Assembly (NCBI RefSeq): GCF_910592395.1
Contig: NC_088322.1
Span: 1,862,001-1,926,000 of the forward strand
DNA length: 64,000 nt
Reading direction: 5' to 3'
From: Lineus longissimus
Lineage: Eukaryota; Nemertea; Pilidiophora; Heteronemertea; Lineidae
The stretch's first letter is position 1; each line of letters begins with the position of its first letter. Positions 8,939 through 17,055 of the stretch are shown here, in pieces. Under the pieces are notes generated by a model that saw only the letters and a list, made by a program, of their open reading frames with translations, searched no databases and was not told where the DNA came from. Made by a program: the position numbers and the translations under genes.

Positions 8939-10060
8939 ATGAATGTAAAGGATGACACACAGCAGTATCTAAGGGATTTGTACTATGACCCCGAGAGTCC
9001 CGTGGCTTACAGTTCTTTGAGTAAAATCTGGAAACAGGTCAAGGAAGATATGACTTCGTCACGAGAGCAGAGCTCAGAAAAAATTATTAAACAAAAAGAA
9101 GTGAAAGAATTTCTAGAAACACTACCAACTCACCAACTACACACACCGGCCATTAAGAAATTCACCTTCAGGAAGACAATGGTATCGTACATCGATCAAC
9201 AGTGGCAAGCTGATCTGGTTGACATGCAGAAATTCGAGAGTAAGAATAAGGGTTTCAGATTCATTTTAACAGTCATAGATCTATTTAGTCGTTTTTCTTG
9301 GGCTCTAGCAGTTAAGAGTAAGAGGGGAGAAGAAATCAGAGATGCATTTAAAGTGATATTTGAGGAAGCAAAACCAACGAAAATCCAGTTTGATGACGGT
9401 AAAGAATTTTACAACAAACACTTCAAGGAACTCTTAACAGAAAATGACATAGAATGGTTCTCCACAAAATCTGATAAGAAGGCAGCAGTAGTAGAGAGAT
9501 TCAATAGAACCCTTAAAGAAAAAATGTGGCGTTATTTCACCGCTAAGGAGACTGACAAGTGGATCGACGTTCTGGATGACCTGGTCAGCGGCTACAATAA
9601 CACATTTCACTCATCAATAGGTATGAAACCTGTAGACGCCAGAAAGATGGAAAACGAAGGAACAGTGTGGTACAATCTTTACGGTCTTCACCTCAAAGAG
9701 ACATTTGGTAATCCAAAGTACAAAGTAGGTGACAGTGTAAGAATTTCAAAGTACAAGTCCATTTTCGGTAAAGGTTACATGCCCAACTACACTGAGGAGG
9801 TGTTCCAAATCAAACAGATCATCTTTACTCACCCTATCGTCTACAAGCTTGAGGATTACCACAAAGAAGAAATTCAAGGATATTTCTATGAAGAGGAATT
9901 GAGCTATGTTCCTAATCCTGACCAGCTAGAGTACAAGATCGAGAAAATCCTAAGGTACAAGACCAGTAAAGGCAAGAAATACGGATTAGTGAAATGGAAG
10001 GGTTACAGTGATAAGTTCAATGAATGGTTACCAGTTTCTGATATCAAATCATTGAAATGA
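8939..10060 (+). CDS. RVE-type integrase with chromodomain (Polinton A)
   Basis: DDE integrase that inserts the element and generates the 6-bp duplication. Catalytic residues are seen in WQADLVDM (first Asp), IQFDDGKEFYN (second Asp) and AAVVERFNRTLKEK (Glu). A chromodomain fills the C-terminus: YKIEKILRYKT, YGLVKWKGYSDKFNEWLP. There are 373 residues and the frame is intact. Near residue 40 a double-hairpin unit is translated as TSSREQSS. B carries a longer, different insertion at the same spot. AATAAA occurs right after the stop. Confidence 0.92.
   Translation: MNVKDDTQQYLRDLYYDPESPVAYSSLSKIWKQVKEDMTSSREQSSEKIIKQKEVKEFLETLPTHQLHTPAIKKFTFRKTMVSYIDQQWQADLVDMQKFESKNKGFRFILTVIDLFSRFSWALAVKSKRGEEIRDAFKVIFEEAKPTKIQFDDGKEFYNKHFKELLTENDIEWFSTKSDKKAAVVERFNRTLKEKMWRYFTAKETDKWIDVLDDLVSGYNNTFHSSIGMKPVDARKMENEGTVWYNLYGLHLKETFGNPKYKVGDSVRISKYKSIFGKGYMPNYTEEVFQIKQIIFTHPIVYKLEDYHKEEIQGYFYEEELSYVPNPDQLEYKIEKILRYKTSKGKKYGLVKWKGYSDKFNEWLPVSDIKSLK
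9050..9076 (-). repeat. Double-hairpin unit inside integrase (diverged stem)
   Basis: Stems are TGAC-TTC-GTCA and GAGC-AGA-GCTC with a CGA spacer. The first stem differs from the usual GGAC/GTCC at both paired positions. CGA in place of TGA avoids a stop in the frame used. Confidence 0.7.
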
Positions 10061-10149
10061 AATAAAGTCTCTAAAGTGACTTAAGTCACAAGAACAAGTT
10101 CGAAAAACGTAATTTAAAAAAAAAAATGTCCTACTAAATAAAGAAAGAA
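10061..10149. promoter_or_regulatory. Intergenic region between integrase and the HNH gene
   Basis: Contains AATAAA just after the integrase stop, a short inverted pair CTAAAGTGACTTAAGTCAC, and an A-rich tract before the HNH start. The same block is present before the corresponding gene in Polinton B. Confidence 0.4.
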
Positions 10150-11259
10150 ATGGAGGGAGCAATATTTGATAATCAAAATGGTATGATGAATCAGAATAAT
10201 ATGATGAATCATGATAATATGATGAATCAAAATATTCAGAAGTTTTTGTATTATTTGCATCAAAATAATATGTTAAATCAAAATATGATAAATCAGATTA
10301 TGTTAAATCAAAATATGATAAATCAGTTTATCTTAAATCAGATTATGTTAAATCAAAACATGGAAAATCAAAACATGGAAAATCAGAATAATATGATGAA
10401 TCAAAACATGGAAAATCAACCTACAATTTATTGTGTTAAGTGCTGTGAAAAGAAACCTGAAATTAATTTTGAAAAGAACAGGCGTAATAAACTACTTGAT
10501 TACTGTAAAGAATGTGGTTCAAGTAAAATCAAGGGATGTAATAAATGTTATGAAATTAAATTACTAAGTGATGGTGAATTTGGTAAAAACGGAAATAGAG
10601 GTAACTGCAGATCATGTTTTAATTCATATTACAAAAAGGATTACCTTGACCAAAATGGTAATAGAGACAGACACAAAATTAGAGTTGGTCTAAACCGCAT
10701 TTCTAAGGGAGAGTGTAACGGTAATTCCTCATTTAATCTAGGATGTACAGACAGTTTCTTCCATCAGTGGTTAGAGTACCAGAGGAGTCTATCTCCAATA
10801 GGACAAAGTCCCGAGAACAGAGTTCGAATAGAAGAAGAAGAGTTGGATCATGTCTTACCAATCAAGGAATTCAAAGATAAACCTGAACTGTGCTTTGCTT
10901 GGTTCAACATGAGACCAATGGAAAAGACAGAAAACAGACATAAGAGTGCTACAGTAGACTACACACTATTTAAGGATCAATTGGATAGGTCAATGGATTT
11001 CATGGTAAAGATGAGAAGTGAAAACTGGTTTGTCTTTCGAGACCAGAATGTAATACCAGATTGGAAAATAGTGATATCACAGCATTTCGGGGATTATCTT
11101 CGTGATGAAAATATGATTCTGCTTGATAGATTATCGAATTTAAATAATAACATGAGAATGAACCAGAACATTAACATATGTCGTCAGACAGAAATCATAA
11201 ACGAGATGATTAAGTTGAATAATAGACTTGAAAGAAATTTACTCTTTGCAGTGAATTGA
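10150..11259 (+). CDS. HNH endonuclease-like protein with zinc-binding module (Polinton A)
   Basis: Residues 1-95 are low complexity, built from Met-Asn-Gln repeats. Residues 96-165 hold paired Cys motifs (CVKCCEKK, YCKECG, CNKCYE, NCRSCF) in a treble-clef-like zinc arrangement. Residues 230-275 give LDHVLPIKEF, then CFAWFNMRPMEKTENRHKS, the His-Asn-His pattern of HNH nucleases. A double-hairpin unit between zinc and HNH parts is translated as QSPENRVRI and is shared by A, B and C. A role in resolving or nicking element DNA is inferred only from the fold. This copy has the only complete frame. Confidence 0.7.
   Translation: MEGAIFDNQNGMMNQNNMMNHDNMMNQNIQKFLYYLHQNNMLNQNMINQIMLNQNMINQFILNQIMLNQNMENQNMENQNNMMNQNMENQPTIYCVKCCEKKPEINFEKNRRNKLLDYCKECGSSKIKGCNKCYEIKLLSDGEFGKNGNRGNCRSCFNSYYKKDYLDQNGNRDRHKIRVGLNRISKGECNGNSSFNLGCTDSFFHQWLEYQRSLSPIGQSPENRVRIEEEELDHVLPIKEFKDKPELCFAWFNMRPMEKTENRHKSATVDYTLFKDQLDRSMDFMVKMRSENWFVFRDQNVIPDWKIVISQHFGDYLRDENMILLDRLSNLNNNMRMNQNINICRQTEIINEMIKLNNRLERNLLFAVN
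10797..10829 (+). repeat. Double-hairpin unit in the HNH gene, AAT-bordered
   Basis: GGAC-AAA-GTCC, CGA, GAAC-AGA-GTTC, with AAT immediately on both sides. It is present at the same place in B (26081-26113) and C (about 46062-46094), so it predates their divergence. Confidence 0.85.
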
Positions 11260-11278
11260 TTTTATTCCACTTAATTAA

Positions 11279-11530
11279 ATGAATAGAACTTGGGGTTACA
11301 CAAAACGACCACGTAATTGGAAAGAAAGATTAGAACGATTTCATAGAGAATTAGAGGCAGAAGTAGAGTCAAAGTTGGAGCCTGGTCCCGAAAAACCTTT
11401 AAAACCTGCTGGGCCTGCTGGGTCAGAAAAACCTTTAAAATTTAATGTACTTCAAAAACCTGTAGTGTCTGCAAGATCAACACTAAACACTAGAAATGAC
11501 AGAACAACTGATTCTAGTTATTCCCACTAA
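11279..11530 (+). CDS. Small basic protein, 83 aa (Polinton A)
   Basis: Begins MNRTWGYTKRPRNWKERLERF, which is rich in Arg, Lys and Trp, then a Pro/Lys segment with KPLKP and PAGPAG, and a Ser/Thr tail. The same length is kept in B (25380-25631). No family is recognised; a nucleic-acid-binding or core-protein role would fit the charge but is inference. TTAAATG start context. The following gene starts 4 bp after its stop. Confidence 0.6.
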   Translation: MNRTWGYTKRPRNWKERLERFHRELEAEVESKLEPGPEKPLKPAGPAGSEKPLKFNVLQKPVVSARSTLNTRNDRTTDSSYSH

Positions 11531-11534
11531 TTAA

Positions 11535-12146
11535 ATGGATGGAGACAACAAGGTTTATCCAGATTTAAGTAATTTAAACTCTGAAAGTCAATTAAACTAT
11601 GAAAGGTCTGAAAAGCATACAGAAAGTAACCCTCAGGCTTTCAGACTACAACAAATATGTGAGGTTAAGAGTTTCTTAGAAAGCGAGATTGAATTTAGAA
11701 GAAAGATATTTTCAAAGTACAAAAAAGCATTTAGCGTAATTACTGGCATTAGTCATAGTCTTAATTTTGCCAGCGTTGCAGCTGGCTCAGTTGGTATTTC
11801 AGCATTAGCTGGTGTCATCACCGCACCAATAGGTTTTGCACTTGGTGGAGTGACCATTGGTAGCGCCCTTTTTTCCTCATTTCTAAGTTGGCAGAAGAAA
11901 AGCATACTTAAGAAAATTGAAAAACATGAGAATATCAGAATGTTGGCAATTTCAAAACTGAACACAATCAATGATTTGGTCAGTAAAGCCTTAACCGATT
12001 CTCACATATCTACAGATGAGTTTACTTTGATTCTCAAGGAGAAGGAGAAATACATTTCGATGAAAAATGCCATTAGGAAAAAACAAAGGGAGGCAAGTTC
12101 AGCTGTCGATGTAGAGTCCCTTAAAAAGACTTTTTTAGAAGAATGA
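11535..12146 (+). CDS. Protein with Gly/Ala-rich hydrophobic core (Polinton A, shortened)
   Basis: Residues 1-75 are polar and helical. About 79-117 form a Gly/Ala-rich hydrophobic stretch (SVAAGSVGISALAGVITAP), followed by basic helices. The B copy continues for 16 residues more; here a GGA codon has become TGA, ending the frame at 12146. The resulting ATGA overlaps the start of the next frame. The segment resembles membrane-inserting or pore-like hairpins, but no family can be assigned. Confidence 0.65.
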   Translation: MDGDNKVYPDLSNLNSESQLNYERSEKHTESNPQAFRLQQICEVKSFLESEIEFRRKIFSKYKKAFSVITGISHSLNFASVAAGSVGISALAGVITAPIGFALGGVTIGSALFSSFLSWQKKSILKKIEKHENIRMLAISKLNTINDLVSKALTDSHISTDEFTLILKEKEKYISMKNAIRKKQREASSAVDVESLKKTFLEE

Positions 12147-12412
12147 AAAAAGATAGCACAGATAGAGATGCTAGAAAAACTAATAGTTCAGTAAATCATA
12201 CAGGACTCGAGCTATGCTCTCAGGACAAAGTCCGACTAGGACAAGGTCCCGAGAACAAAGTTCGACTCGAGCTTTGCTCTCAAGACGAAGTCGGACTAAA
12301 TAGTCCTAATCCTAATGTGGTTATTCACTATCACTATTATCATTACTTTGGTGTTAGGGATGAATTTCACCAAGTAACACTACCATCAGCACCACCATAT
12401 TCATTAGTTTAA
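12143..12412 (+). CDS. HYHYYH small protein with two in-frame double-hairpin insertions (Polinton A)
   Basis: An 89-residue frame in the -1 phase relative to the preceding gene, starting inside its stop (ATGA). It is basic at first, then three hairpin units are translated (LELCSQDKVRL, GQGPENKVRL, LELCSQDEVGL), then NPNVVIHYHYYHYFG and a conserved PSAPPYSLV end. The His/Tyr segment and C-terminus are preserved in B and C, which supports coding. B and C have no ATG at the equivalent point. Confidence 0.5.
   Translation: MKKDSTDRDARKTNSSVNHTGLELCSQDKVRLGQGPENKVRLELCSQDEVGLNSPNPNVVIHYHYYHYFGVRDEFHQVTLPSAPPYSLV
12205..12297 (+). repeat. Tandem array of three double-hairpin units
   Basis: Cores at 12208-12234, 12238-12264 and 12268-12294, each 27 nt and each separated and bordered by ACT (exact 30-nt period). 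Stems: GAGC/GCTC with GGAC/GTCC; GGAC/GTCC with GAAC/GTTC; GAGC/GCTC with AGAC/GTCG. C has one unit here and B only a remnant hairpin. Confidence 0.9.
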
Positions 12413-12530
12413 TAGAGCTATGCTCTCAGGACAAAGTCCGAATAATGATTTTGCACTCGAGCTATGCTCTCAGGACGAAGTCCGACTAGGACTACGTCCA
12501 GAGAACAAAGTTCGACTCAAGCGAAGTTTG
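12411..12530 (+). repeat. Double-hairpin units between the small ORF and polB 3' end
   Basis: One core at 12414-12440 is bordered by AAT on both sides. Two further cores at 12458-12484 and 12488-12514 are bordered by ACT, with a degenerate CAAGC-GAA-GTTTG fold overlapping the last polB codons. Confidence 0.85.
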
Positions 12531-13065
12531 AATCGCTGTAATCTATGTAGCCTTCATAATACATTCCAAATGGTAAAGTGCTTATTCCATCTTCAAGTAT
12601 GAACCTCTTGTCATCAAAAGGACTGAGGCTTTTTTGTCAACTTCTTCCAAATAGATTTGGTGTTTATCTGATCTTAAGTGTCTCATCTTGTGGTAAAATG
12701 ACCTACTCTTTTCAAGACAATCAACATAGTCATCAAATGAGATATTTCTCCTTACTACATTCTTGGCAATACCCTTCAATTTCTTAAAAATCGTAATCTT
12801 TTGTCCTGTCAGCGTACATCTTACTTCTCAGGGCAATGAATTCAGTCATCTCTACTCCTCCTAGCTCATCCTTAAAGTAGCCTGGTACCTTCTTTTTACT
12901 GGTATCATAGAGTGTATGATCTTTTGGATAATTACTGAAATCAAAATAGTGTCTCAACTCCTTTAAGTCTTTAGTTAAGTCATCAGTATTAATGTTAACT
13001 ACGAAAGAATCTGTATCTAGAAACAGTAGTTCAATATTTTTCTCACCAAAATATGGTTGAAGAAC
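12517..13065 (-). pseudogene. polB: polB C-terminal fragment of Polinton A, cut by Polinton B
   Basis: Minus-strand sequence covering the polymerase from just before motif C to the stop at 12517-12519. It is frameshifted (for example an extra A near 12786) and ends at 13065 in AAGAAC, where Polinton B begins. The N-terminal part resumes at 31565. Confidence 0.9.
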
Positions 13066-13195
13066 AGAATATATGTATTGTGGTGGTAGGAATCTAGGTA
13101 ATTCTAAGCTATTTTAACAAAAGCCCTTACAGGCCTTTTTGTCTCAAAATAGCTTAGAAACCCCTAAGAACCAGACACCACAATACATATATTCT
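13066..13195. repeat. Terminal palindrome of Polinton B, left
   Basis: Twenty-base perfect outer arms starting AGAATATATG, inner arms TCTAAGCTATTTT/AAAATAGCTTAGA, and a GCCCTTACAGGC centre. Its inside differs strongly from A's palindrome although the neighbouring TIR body is nearly identical. Confidence 0.88.
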
Positions 13196-13340
13196 ATCAT
13201 TCATTAGATTCCCAGTGAAGCGTTGCAATGAAATGGTCAGTGAAGCGTTGCAGTGAAATGGTAAGGGAATACTAGAGTTCAATGGGTTAATGTAATCATG
13301 ACTTACTGTATTCCAACAGAAAGTACACGTCAATAGCTTT
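13066..13340 (+). repeat. Polinton B left terminal inverted repeat
   Basis: 275 bp matching 31290-31564 in inverted orientation. It comprises a 130-bp palindrome, the 11-bp joint TATCATTCATT, and a body starting AGATTCCC with two GTGAAGCGTTGCA steps. Confidence 0.9.
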
Positions 13341-13982
13341 CCAAGGATACATCATTGCAAATATCCATTGAGAAATGGCAGAGAAATGAACCCTTGAAGT
13401 TCGCACATCTTGACAGTCCCAGCGTATTCCAATAAATGCTGTAGGCCTACAAGACAGCTGTTACAGTGATTAATCATTGTTGCTTGAATCTATTTAAAAT
13501 ATTGTTGACAGAGTCTGCATGTACATGGTAACATATGTTACCAAACAATACTCACGTCCCAAAGTATTACAAAAGGTCTATTGTTCGTTAATGCGTTTAT
13601 CCGACAGAATTTCGAGACATTATTTTAACGACGCAAAAATAATTTTCAGCGCTGAAAATATTTTTCGAAAATTCTGTCGGATAAACGCATTAAGACACAA
13701 TAGGCCTTTTCATGTCTTTGACAAGCAAAAATAATTAATGATTGCAACATCTGATATGGCCATTGTAATTTGCAAGCAAAAATAATTAATGACTGCAACA
13801 TCTGATATGGCCATTGTACAACTTAATATCACTATGGTTTAAAGGCAAATGTTATTCTGTCCATGGAGACATGATGTTAACGTCACACTTCCTCCATCTG
13901 GTGAGATTATTCCATTAAAATAAATGGCCTTTTTACTGTCTTCATTAACCAAAATTCAAGGAAAAAAATTCAAGTAAATTAA
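13341..13982. repeat. Subterminal non-coding region of Polinton B
   Basis: Contains the 126-bp nested palindrome (13578-13703), the tandem duplication (about 13720-13818), and an AT-rich leader ending AAATTAAATG at the first gene. It is homologous to 4726-5280 in A but lies beside a different gene. Confidence 0.7.
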
Positions 13983-15374
13983 ATGTATTATCCAATAGCA
14001 AATCAACATAAAAGTAAATTCACCTATGACTTCTTTAATTTAGAAGTAACTGTTAATACTAATAACTTCTTCAGAGTACAAGAAACTAAGATAACACCTG
14101 GGTTTTTGAGCCTGAAAAATAAGAAAGACTGTCTGCGACTGGAAAAGAATCCATTATCGTTTTACCAGAACCAATTTAACATGGCTGTTTGGTTTGCTAC
14201 AACAGGTTGTGGTATTTCAATAGACGATCACTTGAATCACAGTGACCCATTGTTAAGGTCAATTTACAGGTTTCATGTTTACTATCAAATATTGAAGATC
14301 ATGAAGAATCTAGAGATACCAATTCCAGGTGAAAGTGATTTTAATGAGACAAACAATAACATTAACCATAGGAAACTAGGAGGGTTATTGAGTGAATTTG
14401 GTTTAAAAGACGAGTACGATTTCTCGGTGTTTGAAAATAACGGTGGTTGGAGGTCATGGAGTGTACCGGATTACAACCCGAACATAACTGATCCCGGATA
14501 TTACATCAATGATTCTAAAATCAATTTCTTCCTCATGCAAGTTCATGAAAATAGAATGCCACCGATGTTCAGTAAAGACTGGGATGCTGGAATGGCTAAT
14601 TTCAAATATCCAGATATTTTCATCAAGGATCATGTCAGGAGACACAAGAATGTATTTGATGTAATTACACAAAATGAATGTCAAACCTATCAACAATTCA
14701 TGATATTTAAATCAAATGGTTTCTCTAATCCTGGAATAGAGAGGTTGAATGACACAATAAGAACATATGTTTACTGTATTCTGGGTGCTCAGGCGTTGAC
14801 CAGAACACCAGTAATTGGAGTACCGGGTACAGAATTGGATGCACAGAAGGAATTTAACAAACTATTAAAGGACTCGATTAATCAACATCCTGATATTCCC
14901 ACTTCAATTCAAAGATATCAAAAAGCAGTGAGTGACACTCATACAAGACTAGATTATGTAATATCACCAGGATTGTATGTCATAGGATCAAATATGGTAC
15001 TCGTTATTGGTAAGCTGGATAACTACAATAATAACATTTTAATAGCACCAAAAAATGCTAAACCCGGTAAGAATGACATTAACCACAAAAAGACCTTACC
15101 ACCACCACTGATGGAAGGAAATAGTTCTAAGAAAATAAGAGTTAAGAGTAGCGTTGGTACATCAATGACGGACTTCGTCCTGAGAGCAAAGCTCGAGACC
15201 AGTCATAAACCAAATAGTAATGTTGATACACCAAAAACAACTGAAACCTCAAAGAATACTCCTACTACTACTAAACTTGACACCAAAGTTGAGAAGGTGG
15301 ATGATACTCATAAAACAATTAAATTCATGCTTTACTCAGTTGTTGGTACATTGATTGTTTTTATGGTTAGATAA
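13983..15374 (+). CDS. Conserved Polinton protein with C-terminal membrane anchor (B)
   Basis: 463 residues. The N-terminus (DFFNLEVTVNTNNFFRVQETK) and a Trp/Gly-rich middle are conserved in A and C. Residues 390-440 are Thr/Lys-rich and disordered, including a translated double-hairpin unit (TDFVLRAKLE). The last 19 residues form a membrane helix (FMLYSVVGTLIVFMV). I do not recognise a family with known function. It is the terminal gene on this side in all three copies, and a structural or virion-membrane role is inference. Intact here; A has a stop and C a frameshift. Confidence 0.65.
   Translation: MYYPIANQHKSKFTYDFFNLEVTVNTNNFFRVQETKITPGFLSLKNKKDCLRLEKNPLSFYQNQFNMAVWFATTGCGISIDDHLNHSDPLLRSIYRFHVYYQILKIMKNLEIPIPGESDFNETNNNINHRKLGGLLSEFGLKDEYDFSVFENNGGWRSWSVPDYNPNITDPGYYINDSKINFFLMQVHENRMPPMFSKDWDAGMANFKYPDIFIKDHVRRHKNVFDVITQNECQTYQQFMIFKSNGFSNPGIERLNDTIRTYVYCILGAQALTRTPVIGVPGTELDAQKEFNKLLKDSINQHPDIPTSIQRYQKAVSDTHTRLDYVISPGLYVIGSNMVLVIGKLDNYNNNILIAPKNAKPGKNDINHKKTLPPPLMEGNSSKKIRVKSSVGTSMTDFVLRAKLETSHKPNSNVDTPKTTETSKNTPTTTKLDTKVEKVDDTHKTIKFMLYSVVGTLIVFMVR
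15169..15195 (-). repeat. Double-hairpin unit in the terminal gene of B
   Basis: GGAC-TTC-GTCC, TGA, GAGC-AAA-GCTC. The AAA loop avoids the TAG stop that the common ATA loop would create in this frame. In A the same insertion is bordered by TCT on both sides. Confidence 0.85.
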
Positions 15375-15384
15375 ATAAGTAATT

Positions 15385-17007
15385 ATGGCTGAAGGAGGTG
15401 AAAATTATGAAATGAGTGATTACGATCCACAATCATCATCATCATCATCATCAGGAACTTTTGAACAAATTCTAGAAATGAGAAAGGATGATTTAATTAA
15501 TCAATATTATCACGCAAGATACAACACAGGTGAAACCAATAGAACTTTTCAAGATGCCGGCACAACATACAACACAGGAGGTGAATATATCCAAATGGAT
15601 GAGATAGATCCTAATACAAGTGAAACCAATAGAACTTTTCAAGATGACGGCACAACATACAACACAGGAGGTGGAAATCTTACTACTGAAACTTCATTCA
15701 GTACACCAGAAAGAGTAAGAGGTATTGTCCCTGAATTGATGGAAAAGGAGTTAAGTTACGATACAATAGAGGATAAACTTGATACAGCATTGGGAGGATC
15801 AAACTGGAATTATGACAAGAAAAAATTGAGTAATCTTGCACCACACATTAGTTACAATGGAAACAAACTTTATTACGATCCGAAAACAAAGTATGAAGTT
15901 GATTTGATAAAAGGTAAACTTGAAAACGAAAATTTATTTGACTGGCGTAATAAGGATAAAACCATTATTATCAAGTTAATTCCTTTAACTAAGGATAATG
16001 GAAGCTTCTTTGCTGAAGGCACATTAAAGACTAAGTTTGGTACTAGATTTGTTGACATGATTAGAGGTATGATTGCACCTGACCCACCAGTAAGGGAACC
16101 TACATTAGTAACCCCTGAAACACAGGCAGTAATTAATGAGGTAAACAGTTCAAACAAACCAATAGATAAACTGATAGATTCTAATGATGATGAACTTAAA
16201 TCACTGGGTTTTACTGAATATGCCTTGAGAGAACTTAGAGGGTTAAAACAGGCTGGTGATAAACTAGCTGCAGTAAAGAGGGATAAGGACATGCAAATAC
16301 AAGAACTAGAAAATCAACTTCATAATTTAACAAGAGACTATGTAAAGTCTGTAGAAGAAGATTCTAAAGACACGGGGGAGTTGAAAAAGCAAATAGATGA
16401 ACTAAATGACAAATTGCATGAGGAACAGTCAAAGGTATGGAGGTTAGACAATGACAGGGAGTCACAAACTAGAAGAATTAAACGTTTAATTGTTGATGTT
16501 CTAAAGAAACCAGATTCAACTATTCCTCTGAAGGACAGAATAAAGTTACTTTTTAAGACGTATGGTGTAACTATTAGCGCCATAATAACAGCTGTTGTAA
16601 TGACATTTACAACTCTAGGTCTCAGTATCAGTAGTGCTTTAAGTGGTGCCACTAAATCTGTAAAACCAACTCCAGGACCAGGACCATCTCCAGGACCAGA
16701 CCCAACTCCAGGACCTACACCAGAACCTGGACCAAAACCATCAATACCAGATAAAGTAAAAGAAGGTCTCAAGAAGTTTGCTGAATGGCTAAAAGAACTA
16801 GCCAAGAAATCAGCTGCGGCTTTACCGGGAATCATCGGTTCTATCGTATCATTTCTCCTGAAAACAATTGGTGCAGTTGTTGGCTTTCTAGCCGAACATC
16901 TGATCATAGCAGTTATTGCTATTGTGAGCTCCATAATTTATGGTTTAATTGGGGGTGTTAAAGCCTTAAAATCACGTAAAACAGTAAAATCACGTAAAAG
17001 GTCTTAG
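15385..17007 (+). CDS. Coiled-coil membrane protein with Pro-Gly-Pro linker (B)
   Basis: 540 residues. The N-terminus is disordered with two near-copies of ETNRTFQDDGTTYNTGG. Residues 285-385 form a coiled coil rich in Lys, Glu and Asp. About 391-418 is a membrane helix, and 426-452 a PGP-rich linker (TPGPGPSPGPDPTPG). After a basic amphipathic helix come two more hydrophobic helices (477-527) and a Lys/Arg tail. The shape recalls viral fusion or penetration proteins or fibres, but this is only shape. It starts 10 bp after the previous stop, with AGGAGG-like purines inside codons 3-5. A and C copies are broken. Confidence 0.6.
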   Translation: MAEGGENYEMSDYDPQSSSSSSSGTFEQILEMRKDDLINQYYHARYNTGETNRTFQDAGTTYNTGGEYIQMDEIDPNTSETNRTFQDDGTTYNTGGGNLTTETSFSTPERVRGIVPELMEKELSYDTIEDKLDTALGGSNWNYDKKKLSNLAPHISYNGNKLYYDPKTKYEVDLIKGKLENENLFDWRNKDKTIIIKLIPLTKDNGSFFAEGTLKTKFGTRFVDMIRGMIAPDPPVREPTLVTPETQAVINEVNSSNKPIDKLIDSNDDELKSLGFTEYALRELRGLKQAGDKLAAVKRDKDMQIQELENQLHNLTRDYVKSVEEDSKDTGELKKQIDELNDKLHEEQSKVWRLDNDRESQTRRIKRLIVDVLKKPDSTIPLKDRIKLLFKTYGVTISAIITAVVMTFTTLGLSISSALSGATKSVKPTPGPGPSPGPDPTPGPTPEPGPKPSIPDKVKEGLKKFAEWLKELAKKSAAALPGIIGSIVSFLLKTIGAVVGFLAEHLIIAVIAIVSSIIYGLIGGVKALKSRKTVKSRKRS

Positions 17008-17055
17008 GTGACCTTCTATCAAAACAATGTTTAAAAAAATAATTATTATGTAAAT

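Noticed and set aside
12203-12520. CRISPR-like array (regular 30-nt period)
   Set aside because: The repeats directly abut with 3-nt joints and there are no unique spacers; the units are scattered singly through genes on both strands.
16338-16934. Antisense frames opposite the coiled-coil/PGP gene (also 38802-39404 and 61537-61923)
   Set aside because: Shadows caused by codon bias of the real gene; rich in Gly-Pro-Gly complement and without family features.
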